DNA of 64,000 nt. Origin: HLUCCA09 sp039822045. GTDB lineage: Bacteria > Pseudomonadota > Alphaproteobacteria > Rhodobacterales > Rhodobacteraceae. Both the position numbers and the translations under genes were made by a program. Shown here one piece after another: positions 8,906 through 18,166 of the stretch (its first letter is position 1; each line of letters starts with the position of its first letter). The stretch lies in contig JBCBMY010000005.1 in assembly GCA_039822045.1 (NCBI GenBank), forward strand, positions 1 through 64,000. The letters are read 5' to 3'. The notes beneath the pieces are model-generated. The model was not told where the DNA came from. It saw only the letters and a program-made list of their open reading frames with translations, and did not search any database.

Positions 8906-10081
8906 ATGACCCAATACGGCGCTGAGTTAAAAGAGTTCTGGCCACTGGAGAAGGATATGATCTTTCTCAACCATGGCTCCTACGGCGCGGCCCCCATCGC
9001 CGTGCTGGACGCGCAGAGTACATGGCGCCGCCAGCTCGAGGCCCAACCCTGCCAGTTTATCAACGCTGTCGCTCCGGGCGAGATCCGGGCCGCCGCGGCA
9101 ACGCTTGCAACCTTTGTCGGCGCGCAACCCGAGGACACCGTGTTCGTGGAGAACACGACCTGCGGGCTGAACGCCGTGCTCCGCTCGCTGCAGTTCGCTC
9201 CGGGCGACGAGATCGTCATCTCCGACCATATCTACAATGCGACGCGAAACACCGTGCGGTTCGTCGTAGAGGCCGCAGGGGCCAAGATCCGGGTGGCCGA
9301 GATCGGCCTGCCGGTGGCTAGCGAGGACCAAATCTTCGAGGCGGTCACCGGCGCACTGACCGACGCAACGAAGCTGCTGGTGATCGATCACCTCGCCTCG
9401 ATCACAGCGGTTATCTTCCCTGTGGCCCGTATCGCCGCAGCGGCCCGCGCGCGTAGGATCCCCGTTCTGGTGGACGGCGCCCACGCGCCCGGCATGCTCG
9501 ATCTCGACGTGCCGGCGCTCGGCGCCGACTGGTATGTCGGAAATTGCCACAAATGGCTCTGCGCGCCGAAGGGAGCCGCGTTCCTTTGGGCCGCCCGGGA
9601 ACGCCAGGCAGGCCTGCACCCCACCGTGATCTCCCACGATCTCGATAGGGGCTTCACGTTCGAGTTCGACAAGATCGGCACGCGCGACGCCTCCGCCTGG
9701 CTGTCCGTCCCCGCGGCCATCGCCTTCCACGAAGATCTGGGTGGCGCGAGGATGCGCGCGCGCTGCCATGCGGTGGCCTCAGCGGAGGCACGCGCCCTGG
9801 CCGAGCGATGGGGCACAGAGACCGGCGCACCCGACACGCTCTTCGGAATGATGTCGACTGTGCGAATGCCCGGCGACTTGCCGGTCGATAGAGCGGTGTC
9901 GGAACGGCTGAAGGCCTGGCTCTGGGCCAAACATCGCGCAGAGGTCCATATCATGCCCTTCCGTGGTGCCTATTGGGTGCGCCTCTCCGTGGCCGCCTAC
10001 ACGACCGAAGAGGAGTGTCGCCGCGTCGGGCCCCTGATCGAGGCTGCGATCGAAGCGGAACAGACGGGTGTGACCGGTTGA
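8906..10081 (+). CDS. Class V PLP-dependent aminotransferase (isopenicillin-N-epimerase-like)
   Basis: A protein of 391 residues. It begins with 'FLNHGSYGAAP', the family's substrate/PLP loop, and carries the PLP-binding Lys in 'GNCHKWLCAPKGAAF'. 'HLASITAVIFPV' and 'VDGAHAPG' supply the Asp that contacts the pyridine nitrogen. The resemblance is to CefD-like epimerases and related desulfurase-fold lyases rather than classical transaminases. Two ATGs stand in tandem; the second, used here, has the better spacing from AGGAGG. It is divergent from RraA copy 1. Confidence 0.87.
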   Translation: MTQYGAELKEFWPLEKDMIFLNHGSYGAAPIAVLDAQSTWRRQLEAQPCQFINAVAPGEIRAAAATLATFVGAQPEDTVFVENTTCGLNAVLRSLQFAPGDEIVISDHIYNATRNTVRFVVEAAGAKIRVAEIGLPVASEDQIFEAVTGALTDATKLLVIDHLASITAVIFPVARIAAAARARRIPVLVDGAHAPGMLDLDVPALGADWYVGNCHKWLCAPKGAAFLWAARERQAGLHPTVISHDLDRGFTFEFDKIGTRDASAWLSVPAAIAFHEDLGGARMRARCHAVASAEARALAERWGTETGAPDTLFGMMSTVRMPGDLPVDRAVSERLKAWLWAKHRAEVHIMPFRGAYWVRLSVAAYTTEEECRRVGPLIEAAIEAEQTGVTG

Positions 10082-10141
10082 GACCGACGAATGGCGCACT
10101 GGATCTCGCCCGAAACGGAAAATGTCGGAGCTTGACCTGCC

Positions 10142-12148
10142 TCACGCCTGCTCGATTGCCGCGATTAACCGGTCCAGATGCACCCCCAACGCCTCCGGCT
10201 CTGCAATCAATTTGTCGAGCGGGATCGTGCCTAGATCTGACAGAAGCTCGGCAAAGAGATCCTGTCGCAATCGCGTCGCCAGAGCCGGCGGATGGGTCAG
10301 AAGGGCCCTAGAGAGCCGCACCATCCGCGCATCGGTGAAAACGCTGTCCCAAGCTTTGCGCTCTGGCCCCAGATCGAACGTGGCCGCTTCCGGGCGCGGC
10401 GCGGCGCGAAGGCTCTGGGTCGCGTCCGCGTCCAACTCTCCATCCAAGATCGCGACCCCGTAGACGTCTCTCGCTTCGGCGCCGCTGACAAATCCCGCCC
10501 GGACATCGCGCAGAACCGCCTGTTCGTCGCGATCGAACGGATCACCGTAGCCCCCGCCGCCGGCGCTCATCAACGTAACTGTGTCGCCGGGCTCGGGCTC
10601 AACCATGGAAATCTTGCCAAGCTCGCGCTCCCCCTCACGGCCCATGTTGAGCACGACGCGGGCCGGGGCGCCTGGATGTCCGCCGACCAGGCCAAAGGGG
10701 CGGAAGACGTACCGCTCCAATCCGCGCCCGAGCACCGCGCTTCCCGGCTTCTCGATCCGCATAGTGAAGATGAGGCCGGTGCCCCCGCGCCACTTGCCCG
10801 CGCCCCCCGATCCGTGGCGGAGCCCGTAATGGGTCACGACCGCACCAACCTCAGCCTCGCTTGCCTCGGTCGGTGTGTTGAAGCAATTGGCGAGGCTGGT
10901 GTCGCGCCCGTCCACGCCGTCGGCGCCAAGCCGCGCGCCCGTCCCCCCCACGAGCGACTGCATCACCTGCACGCGCCGCGTCCCGAGCGCGGCGTCGTAC
11001 TCGGCCAGCACGGTCGGCACCACCGTCCCGCCCGAGGGCGCGGGGATTAGCCCCGGGGCCGCCTGCGCCAGACACCCGGTGACGACGTCCCCCACCCGGA
11101 TCGCAGGCGCAGAGCGGATGCCGACCGGCGCCGGAAAAACCGGATTGAGCAGGCTTCCCTCTGGCACCGACACGGAGATCCCCTCGAAAATCCCATGGTT
11201 TAGCGGGATCGAGTGGTCGTAGCTCGCGACGAACTGCATCAGCCGCAACGTCAGCCAGACATGGCGCGCTCCGCCCGTGGGCACGTTATACGCCGCCGGC
11301 ACCTGCGGATCGGTGCCCGTGAAATCGAGATGCACCGCCCCGTCCGTCACGGTCATCGCGCACCGCACGCGCACCGGGATCTTGCTCACGTAATCGTCGT
11401 CCAGATAGTCCCAGAAGACATAGCGTCCGTCCGGGATGCGCCTCAGCACCTCGGTAGCCTTGGCCCGCGCGTATCCGGCTAGGGCCCACTGAGCCGCCTC
11501 GAAGACCTCGACACCGTGCCGCTCGATCAGCTCCGCGACCCGCCGGGCGCCCGTCTCCAGCGCCACGAGCATCGCCTGGACATCGCCCATATTGGCGTCG
11601 GGCATCCGGCAATTGACGCGGTAGAGCGTCACGACATCGGCGTTCATCTCCCCCGCCCTGACCAGCTTCAGGGGCGGCAGGATCAGCCCTTCCTGAAAGA
11701 GCTCGGTTAGGTCGGGCGCGATCGACGAGGGGACCATCCCCCCGATGTCAGCCGTGTGCACGAAGGCCCAGCCCACCGCCACGATCCGCCCCTCGTGAAA
11801 GTACGGGCGCAAAAGCTGCAGGTCCGGCATGTGCGAGGACAACCCGCCCGACGCATAGGGGTGGTTGGTGATGACGACGTCGCCCTCCTCGAACGGGCCC
11901 GCCGCCCGCAAGGCCGGGCCCGCATCGAGATCGAGAAACCCGGACACGCCCAATGCCGCGGGGTAGCCAAAGAACTTGCCGGCCGGGGTCGCGAGCGCCG
12001 TCCCGAAATCCGCCGCCTCGCGGACGTAGGTGGTCCGCGCCGTACGGGAGAGCGCAATCCCCATCTCTTCTGCAGCGGCCCGGAACTGATGGCCGAGGAT
12101 CTCCAGCGTGACCGGGTCGATCTCGGGCGGCGGCGCTCTGTCCTTCAT
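10142..12148 (-). CDS. Hydantoinase B/oxoprolinase family protein (lone HyuB)
   Basis: A 668-residue HyuB subunit. It has the hallmark N-terminus 'IDPVTLEILGHQFRAAAEEM', the motif 'NHPYASGGLSSHMPD', 'DFTGTDPQ', and the glycine-rich C-terminal segment 'MSAGGGGYGDP'. It is about 100 residues longer than HyuB of the neighbouring HyuAB pair; the extra sequence follows the glycine-rich motif. HyuB normally works with HyuA in ATP-dependent ring opening of hydantoins or 5-oxoproline, yet no hyuA sits beside this copy. It is the last gene of an SDR, MBL, HyuB operon joined by 4-base overlaps. Confidence 0.88.
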   Translation of the reverse strand: MKDRAPPPEIDPVTLEILGHQFRAAAEEMGIALSRTARTTYVREAADFGTALATPAGKFFGYPAALGVSGFLDLDAGPALRAAGPFEEGDVVITNHPYASGGLSSHMPDLQLLRPYFHEGRIVAVGWAFVHTADIGGMVPSSIAPDLTELFQEGLILPPLKLVRAGEMNADVVTLYRVNCRMPDANMGDVQAMLVALETGARRVAELIERHGVEVFEAAQWALAGYARAKATEVLRRIPDGRYVFWDYLDDDYVSKIPVRVRCAMTVTDGAVHLDFTGTDPQVPAAYNVPTGGARHVWLTLRLMQFVASYDHSIPLNHGIFEGISVSVPEGSLLNPVFPAPVGIRSAPAIRVGDVVTGCLAQAAPGLIPAPSGGTVVPTVLAEYDAALGTRRVQVMQSLVGGTGARLGADGVDGRDTSLANCFNTPTEASEAEVGAVVTHYGLRHGSGGAGKWRGGTGLIFTMRIEKPGSAVLGRGLERYVFRPFGLVGGHPGAPARVVLNMGREGERELGKISMVEPEPGDTVTLMSAGGGGYGDPFDRDEQAVLRDVRAGFVSGAEARDVYGVAILDGELDADATQSLRAAPRPEAATFDLGPERKAWDSVFTDARMVRLSRALLTHPPALATRLRQDLFAELLSDLGTIPLDKLIAEPEALGVHLDRLIAAIEQA

Positions 12149-12927
12149 GGGGCCACCGGCGCCACGTCGACCCGCCAGGCCACGCCCTCAAGCGCCGCCG
12201 GATACCGCTCCATCACGCGGGCGTCGTGGCCCGGGATGATCGCGTCGGCGCTGCCCGCAATCGACAGCAGACGCCTGTAGCCCTCCAGCTCATCCCCCAC
12301 ATGGAACGCGGCAGGAAAGGCCCGGCCGCTCTCCAGCCCTTCATAGAAGACAGCAGCATCGGAGGCGACGACCACCGGGCCACGCTCCGTCGTCACGACG
12401 AGGGATTGGAGCCCGGCACAATGGCCGCCAATGTGAACGAGGTCGATGCCTGGGCAGAGCGGTGCGTCCCCCTCGTACCAGACCAGCTGCTCGGCAAAGA
12501 TCCGATCAACCATGACCTTGAGATCATCGGCACCATAGCCCGCGCGCAAGTACCGGTGGTTCATCCACGCGCCGGTAACGTATGCCATTTCAGCCGCCTG
12601 TATGTGAAAGGTCGCGTCTGGGAACAGGTGATGATTGCCCGCGTGGTCATAATGCAGATGCGTGAGCACCACCGTCTCGATGCTTGCGGGATCGGTGCCG
12701 AGCCGGCCAATCGCCTCGCCCGGGCAGATCAGGAATTCGCGCCCACGCGCGGCGGCCACCTCCGGGCCGAACCCGGTATCCACCACGATGGCCCGCTCGG
12801 AATTGCGGATCAGCCAGACGTAGTAGGCCATCTCCATCGGCCCGTCGTTGGGGTCTCCGCCGACGAAGCTCTCGGAGCGTTTGCGCTCTGCCCTGGCGTA
12901 GCGAATGGCGTAGATCTCATAGCTCAC
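12145..12927 (-). CDS. Metallo-beta-lactamase-fold hydrolase (AHL-lactonase-like)
   Basis: A 260-residue MBL-fold protein. It has the complete metal motif 'HLHYDHAGN' at about residue 90, later His ligands in 'HIGGHCAG' and 'IIPGHDA', and the bridging Asp in 'VVASDAAVFY'. Length and spacing match the N-acyl-homoserine-lactonase-like family. Given its place between an SDR and a hydantoinase gene, a lactone, lactam or cyclic amide substrate is as likely as a quorum signal. It starts with GTG overlapping the SDR stop (GTGA) and overlaps HyuB by ATGA. Confidence 0.85.
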   Translation of the reverse strand: MSYEIYAIRYARAERKRSESFVGGDPNDGPMEMAYYVWLIRNSERAIVVDTGFGPEVAAARGREFLICPGEAIGRLGTDPASIETVVLTHLHYDHAGNHHLFPDATFHIQAAEMAYVTGAWMNHRYLRAGYGADDLKVMVDRIFAEQLVWYEGDAPLCPGIDLVHIGGHCAGLQSLVVTTERGPVVVASDAAVFYEGLESGRAFPAAFHVGDELEGYRRLLSIAGSADAIIPGHDARVMERYPAALEGVAWRVDVAPVAP

Positions 12928-13667
12928 AGCGTCAGCCCCCCATCGACGGTGATCGTGCTGCCGGTGACATAGGCCGCGCTCGGGCCCACAAGGTAGAGCG
13001 CAGCGCCGGCGACCTCCTCCGGCGTCGCGATCCGGTTCATCGGGATCAGATCAAGCTTGCTCTGCCGAAACGCCGGATCGGCGAGCGCCGCACGGTTGAG
13101 ATCGGTCTCGACAGTGCCGGGCGCGATCAGGTTCACGGTCACGCCCTTGGGCGCCAGTTCCATGGCCATGGCCCGTGCCAGCATCCGCACCCCGCCCTTG
13201 GAGGCCACATAATGGGCCAGATGCAACGTCGGATGATCCTGATTGACGGAGGAGACGAACACGATCCGCCCGCCGCCTTGCGTAACCATGGTCCGGGCAG
13301 CCTCCTGCCCCACGGCAAAGGCGCCGCGCAGGTTCACCGCATAAACCCGGTCCCATTCCGCATCGTCGATCTCCAGAAACGGCACGCGCGCGAGCGTCGC
13401 CGCGCAATGGACGAGGATATCGAGCCCGTCCATCGCCGCCGCGGCCTCTCGGACGACGCTCCGCGCTATGGAGACATCGGAGAAGTCGCCGTCCAATGCG
13501 ACCGCGCCCTCCCCGATCTCTTCCGCCAGCTCCGCCGCACCCGCTTGCTGTCCGAAATGGTGGATCGCGACCCGCGACCCGGCAGCGGCCAAGGCGCGCA
13601 CCACGGCTCGCCCGATCCCGTCGCTGCCCGCGCCGGTCACAAGGGCCCGCTTGCCCGCCAACTCCAT
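12924..13667 (-). CDS. SDR family oxidoreductase
   Basis: A 247-residue classical short-chain dehydrogenase with the coenzyme motif 'TGAGSDGIGRAV', 'LVHCAATLAR' in the NNAG region, 'VFVSSVNQDH' with the catalytic Ser, a YxxxK in 'HYVASKGG', and the C-terminal 'ITVDGGLTL'. It is the first gene of the three-gene operon with the MBL hydrolase and the lone HyuB. It lies 81 bp from the divergent second rraA-like gene, so both probably share a control region. Confidence 0.88.
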   Translation of the reverse strand: MELAGKRALVTGAGSDGIGRAVVRALAAAGSRVAIHHFGQQAGAAELAEEIGEGAVALDGDFSDVSIARSVVREAAAAMDGLDILVHCAATLARVPFLEIDDAEWDRVYAVNLRGAFAVGQEAARTMVTQGGGRIVFVSSVNQDHPTLHLAHYVASKGGVRMLARAMAMELAPKGVTVNLIAPGTVETDLNRAALADPAFRQSKLDLIPMNRIATPEEVAGAALYLVGPSAAYVTGSTITVDGGLTL

Positions 13668-13748
13668 CTCAGCCCCTGCCCGATTGCATTCGCCCCCGCA
13701 TAGACGGAGGGTAGGCCGAAAGGGCTCTCGAAGAACAGGGATACGAGG

Positions 13749-14465
13749 ATGACCGACGGCGCGCCCCTCGACGCAACGACCATTGCGCGCCTCAGGGCCC
13801 TGCCCGTCCCCACGATCACGGCGACCCTCGCCGCCAAGGGGATTGCTAACGGGTTTCTCGCCGGATTGCGCCCCCTCGATCCCGGCAATGCCCGGTTCGT
13901 CGCCACGGCCTACACGATGCGCGCCCTGCCCGTCCGCGAAGACATGCTGCGCGCGGTGTCAGACGGCACCGCCCCCAACCTGCACCGAAAGGCCATGCGC
14001 GAGGTCTCCGCCGGGCAGGTCATCGTCACCGAGTGCGGCGGCGATGCCGGGATCTCGTTTTTCGGCGAGCTGATTTCGACCTACCTCAAGGGCAAGGACG
14101 TCGCCGCCATCGTCACCGATGCCGGCATCGCCGATGTGGCAGATGTCGCCGCGACCGGCCTGCCCGTTTTCTGCCTGGGCTCGGCGCCCATTCCCGGCCC
14201 TGCACGGCGCCTGGTGGCCGACCTGATGCGCCCGATCGACTGCATGGGCGTCACGGTGTGCCCGGGCGATGTTCTGGTGGGCGACGACAATGGCGTCGCG
14301 GTGATCCCCCGCGCAATGGCCGTCGACATCGCCCAGGCGGCTGAGGACAAGGAGGCGCTTGAGCGGTTCCTGCTGAAACGCCTCAAGGGCGGCGCCCCGC
14401 TCGACGGAACCTATCCCCCCGATGCCGAGACGCTTGCGGCCTACCAGGCCTCACGCAAGGGCTGA
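13749..14465 (+). CDS. RraA-family protein (HMG/CHA aldolase fold), copy 2
   Basis: A 238-residue paralogue of the gene at 8159-8869. Shared features are 'TMRALPVREDM', 'GELISTYLKGKDVAAIV', 'CPGDVLVGDDNGVAVIPR' and the same 'GAPLDGTYPPD' ending. The metal-proximal motif reads 'DAGIAD', so the usual catalytic Arg of DGxxRD is Ala and the first Gly is also changed. A 2-keto-acid lyase role is possible but doubtful without that Arg. Its 3' end overlaps the convergent hyuB by 15 bp. Confidence 0.84.
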   Translation: MTDGAPLDATTIARLRALPVPTITATLAAKGIANGFLAGLRPLDPGNARFVATAYTMRALPVREDMLRAVSDGTAPNLHRKAMREVSAGQVIVTECGGDAGISFFGELISTYLKGKDVAAIVTDAGIADVADVAATGLPVFCLGSAPIPGPARRLVADLMRPIDCMGVTVCPGDVLVGDDNGVAVIPRAMAVDIAQAAEDKEALERFLLKRLKGGAPLDGTYPPDAETLAAYQASRKG

Positions 14466-16133
14466 CGCCACTGCGGCCTCGCCATAGATCTCACGCGCCC
14501 GCGCCCGGCTGATCCGGCCATTCAGCAGATCCGCACGGAGATGCTCGGTCCGCCGCTCCGCCGGCGGGCCGTAGCCGCCCCCACCCAGCGTCTCTATCAA
14601 GACCCGATCGCCGGCCCCTAGCCCGCGCGTCGACTTCGATGGCAGTTCCTCGACCTCGCCATCGGCACGAGTCAGAACGGCGCGGGTCACGCTGCTCGGT
14701 CCGCCGCCGGCCGCGCCCGGCGCCGGAAAGCGATGCCCGTCAGAGCGCAGCGTCATCCCCGTGCCATCCCGGAGCGCCTCGATCTCGCGCGCGATTCCCA
14801 GCCCACCGGTGTGCCGCCCCGCACCGCCCGACCCCTCCACCAGGGCGTAGCGGGTGCAAAGCAGGGGATAGGACGTCTCCAGCACCTCCACGGGCAGGTT
14901 GGTCGAGTTCACAGTATGCACGTGAACGGCATCCATCCCATCGCGATCGGCCAGCGCCCCCGCCCCGCCGCCGATCGATTCTGGATAGACGAAGCCCTCC
15001 CCCGAAAGGACCACAAGCGACGTGGAATCGTTGCTCGCCGCCATGCGCCGCTCCTCGGGCAAGGCCGGCAGGAGCGCATCGAAGATCACACCAGCGAGGC
15101 GGTTCGACGTCACCGCTCGTGCCGCAACCGCCGCCGGCTCCCGCGGCGCAATCACTGAGCCCTCCGGGGCACGGATCGTGACGGCCTCCAAGAGGCCGCC
15201 GTTGGCAGCGACACCCGGATCGATCAGAGCTTTGACGCAATAGGCAACCGTGGCCTCCAGCGAGGACGCGCTGAGGTTCACCGCCCCGTTCGCCTCTGGC
15301 CCGGACCCCGCAAAGTCTAGCGTCAACCGCCCATCCTCCACGGTCGCAGTGACACAGAGCGGTACCAGCTCTGACCCGGCACCATCGTCGTCCAGGTACC
15401 GCGTGGCCCTGTAGGTCCCCGCACGCAGACGGGACAATCCCGCCCGAATGCGCGCGCCGGTATGGGCAAGGATCGCCTCCCCGGCCGCCTCCACATCCGC
15501 CAGCCCGCAATCTGCGATGACATCCTGCAACAGCGCCGCGCCCCGGGCATTCGCCCCGATCTGCGTGGTCAGATCTAGCCGGCGCTCCATTGGCGCGCGG
15601 GTATTGGCGGCGATCAGATCGATCAGGTCCCGGTCCGGCCGGCCGCCCCGCGCAATGCGGATCGGTGGCAGGCGGATGCCCTCATGAAAGATGTCCGGCG
15701 ACTGGCCCGAGACCGACCCCGCAACGGGCCCGCCCACATCCGCATGATGCGCGATGTTGCCCACGAAATGGCACAGACGCCCCTCGGCAAAGACCGGGGT
15801 TAGCACGGATATGTCTGGCAGATGGGTCCCGCCCGCGAGGTAGGGATCGTTCATCACAAAGGCATCGCCTTCGGCGATCTCGCGCACGTCGTAGCGCTCC
15901 AGAACCGCCCGCAAACCCCAGAGGAGCGAGCCGATATGGATCGGCATGTGATCAGCCTGCGCGATAAGGCGCCCCCGCGCGTCGAATATCGCGGTCGAAC
16001 AGTCCCGCCGCTCCTTGATGTTCGATGAGAACGCCCCTCGGATAAGAAGTTCCCCAACGTCCTCCGCCACGGCGAGCAGCCGTTCATGGATCACCCCCAT
16101 CCGGATCATTGCGCGACCGTCCAGTGCGCTCAT
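14451..16133 (-). CDS. hyuB: Hydantoinase B/oxoprolinase family protein (HyuB)
   Basis: A 560-residue HyuB subunit of normal length. It shows 'LRGLIAQADHMPIHIGS' style conservation in its first 70 residues, 'MNDPYLAGGTHLPDISV', 'DFAGSGPEANG' and the C-terminal 'TLGGGGYGPP'. It is coupled to hyuA by an ATGA overlap and should form the second subunit of an ATP-dependent N-methylhydantoinase/5-oxoprolinase-type amidohydrolase in the cytosol. Actual ring substrates vary within the family and cannot be read from sequence. Confidence 0.9.
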   Translation of the reverse strand: MSALDGRAMIRMGVIHERLLAVAEDVGELLIRGAFSSNIKERRDCSTAIFDARGRLIAQADHMPIHIGSLLWGLRAVLERYDVREIAEGDAFVMNDPYLAGGTHLPDISVLTPVFAEGRLCHFVGNIAHHADVGGPVAGSVSGQSPDIFHEGIRLPPIRIARGGRPDRDLIDLIAANTRAPMERRLDLTTQIGANARGAALLQDVIADCGLADVEAAGEAILAHTGARIRAGLSRLRAGTYRATRYLDDDGAGSELVPLCVTATVEDGRLTLDFAGSGPEANGAVNLSASSLEATVAYCVKALIDPGVAANGGLLEAVTIRAPEGSVIAPREPAAVAARAVTSNRLAGVIFDALLPALPEERRMAASNDSTSLVVLSGEGFVYPESIGGGAGALADRDGMDAVHVHTVNSTNLPVEVLETSYPLLCTRYALVEGSGGAGRHTGGLGIAREIEALRDGTGMTLRSDGHRFPAPGAAGGGPSSVTRAVLTRADGEVEELPSKSTRGLGAGDRVLIETLGGGGYGPPAERRTEHLRADLLNGRISRARAREIYGEAAVASALA

Positions 16134-18166
16134 GTGGCCTCTGTATTGTCGCGGGTGAGGCTCAGGATACCGTCAAAGAGGACCGCACCCGCCCATCCTG
16201 GAGGGATCACCGTTGTCGACGTGTCTTCTTCGATGATCGCCGGCCCGTCGATCCGTTCGCCCGGCACCAAGGCGCTGCGCCGAAAGACGGCCGTTTCTTG
16301 GCGACCTCGACCAAAGAACACGCGCCGTGACGTCGGAGGATGATTGGTCTGACCAAGGTCTCCCGCCGGCTGCGTATCTGGGCGTACGGAGCGTGCCGTC
16401 AGCCGGAACGTCACAGCTTCAATCTCTCTGTCCGGAAGGGAGAAGCCCTGCGTCTCGTCGTGCAAAGCGTGAAATTTCGCCCGCATCTCCTCGGCAGACG
16501 CCTTTTCTGGAAACGGCACCGCGATCTCAAAGTTCTGGCCAAGATAGCGGCATTCAATCGAGCACTCGAAGGCCAGATCCTCCAAGGGTACTCCCTCGCC
16601 CTCAAGCCACCGAGTTCCTTCCGCGCGCATGCCCGCGAATGTCACCGCGAGATCCGGGTCCGCTGCAAGCGGTATGATCTGCGTGACCGAAAAGTCCCGG
16701 GCGATGTCACTCACAAGGATCGCGCGGGCGCAGAGTGTCCCGGGCGCCAGCGGTACGACGACCCGACCGATCCCAAGTGCGCTGGCCACGTCGGTGCCGA
16801 GCAATGGCCCGGCTCCGCCATAGGCCACAAGGCAAAGCTGTTCCGGCTTCACGCCACGCGCGAGCGCGGCGGAGCGGATGGTGCGCGCCATACCCGCAGT
16901 CGCGATCTCCAGGATGCCCTGCGCGGCCTCTTCTGCGGACAGCCCTAGCGGAGCACCGACCGACTTCTTGACGACCGCCTCGGCGGCACGAAGGTCGAGG
17001 TGCAAATCGCCAACGAGGCCAGCCCCGGCGCCGATCCGCCCGAGCACCAGCGCGGCGTCCGTCACAGTCGCGTGCGTTCCGCCTCGCCCATACGACGCCG
17101 GGCCAGGGTTGGCACCCGCACTCTCCGGACCGACGACAACCGCGCCGCCCGGGTCAAGCCGCGCGATCGAGCCGCCGCCGGCACCAATCACCTCGATATC
17201 GACCATTGGCGCCAGCACCGGATGCCCATTCACCTCTCGCACGCGCGCCGTGCGCGGTGCGCCTTCTGGGAGGATCGCGATGTCCGTGCTGGTTCCGCCG
17301 ACATCAAAGGTCACGAGGTCGCCCAGGCCGTGTGGAGCGAGGATACGGCCGATCCCCCGGACCCCCGCCGCTGGGCCCGACAGCGCCGTGCGCACCGGGA
17401 TTTCTTTCGCTGTATTGAGGTCGACTAGCCCCGCGTTGGAGGTCACCGTGTAAACCGGCGCTGCGATGCCGATCTCGCGTAGTCCCTCTCCGAGCGCCTC
17501 AAAGTATCGCACGGCCCTCGGCCCGACGAAACCGTTGAGCGCTGTAGTGGCGAAACGCTCAAACTCACGGTACTCCGGCGCCACTTGATTGGACGTGGTG
17601 ACATACGCGTCGGGCATCGCTCTTTGCAGGATGGTCGCGGCCCTGTCCTCATGTTTCGGAGCGCGATACGCGTGAAGGAAGCACACGACGATGGCGTCAT
17701 AATTCTCAGCCGCTAGTCTTTTGGCCAACTCGGTCAGTTCGGCGTCGTCGAGGGGTACCAACTCCATCCCCTGGCCATCCACGCGCTCCGCCACCTCATA
17801 TCGATCCCGGCGTGCCACAAGCGCGGAGGGTCGACGCACGCGATAATCGTACACGTGCGGTCGCGCCTGCCGGCCGAGATCCAGAACGTCGCGAAATCCG
17901 CGCGTTGTCAGCATCGCCACGTGCGCTCCCTTCCGTTCGAGGATCATGTTCGTGATGACGGTCGTTCCATGACCGAAGAAGCTGACGTCGGCCCCGCGAC
18001 GCCCAGCCTTAGTCAGAACATGCGCCGCCCCTCGCAGGATCGCGCGGGACGGATCATCCGGAGTTGAGGGTTCCTTGTGGTGCCAGACCGTCCCGAGCGT
18101 TTCGTCGGTTGCCACAACGTCTGTAAACGTGCCGCCGACATCGATCCCCATTCGAACGTTGTTCAT
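16130..18166 (-). CDS. hyuA: Hydantoinase A/oxoprolinase family protein (HyuA)
   Basis: A 678-residue protein with the actin-like ATPase N-terminus 'GIDVGGTFTDVV', the second phosphate-binding segment 'FDVGGTSTDIAIL' and 'GAGGGSIA'. The C-terminal domain has 'GPAIIEEDTSTTVIPPGW'. It supplies the ATP-dependent half of a hydantoin/5-oxoproline amidohydrolase with the following hyuB. It is the first gene of the operon, preceded by a short palindrome and more than 400 bp of non-coding sequence. Confidence 0.92.
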   Translation of the reverse strand: MNNVRMGIDVGGTFTDVVATDETLGTVWHHKEPSTPDDPSRAILRGAAHVLTKAGRRGADVSFFGHGTTVITNMILERKGAHVAMLTTRGFRDVLDLGRQARPHVYDYRVRRPSALVARRDRYEVAERVDGQGMELVPLDDAELTELAKRLAAENYDAIVVCFLHAYRAPKHEDRAATILQRAMPDAYVTTSNQVAPEYREFERFATTALNGFVGPRAVRYFEALGEGLREIGIAAPVYTVTSNAGLVDLNTAKEIPVRTALSGPAAGVRGIGRILAPHGLGDLVTFDVGGTSTDIAILPEGAPRTARVREVNGHPVLAPMVDIEVIGAGGGSIARLDPGGAVVVGPESAGANPGPASYGRGGTHATVTDAALVLGRIGAGAGLVGDLHLDLRAAEAVVKKSVGAPLGLSAEEAAQGILEIATAGMARTIRSAALARGVKPEQLCLVAYGGAGPLLGTDVASALGIGRVVVPLAPGTLCARAILVSDIARDFSVTQIIPLAADPDLAVTFAGMRAEGTRWLEGEGVPLEDLAFECSIECRYLGQNFEIAVPFPEKASAEEMRAKFHALHDETQGFSLPDREIEAVTFRLTARSVRPDTQPAGDLGQTNHPPTSRRVFFGRGRQETAVFRRSALVPGERIDGPAIIEEDTSTTVIPPGWAGAVLFDGILSLTRDNTEAT

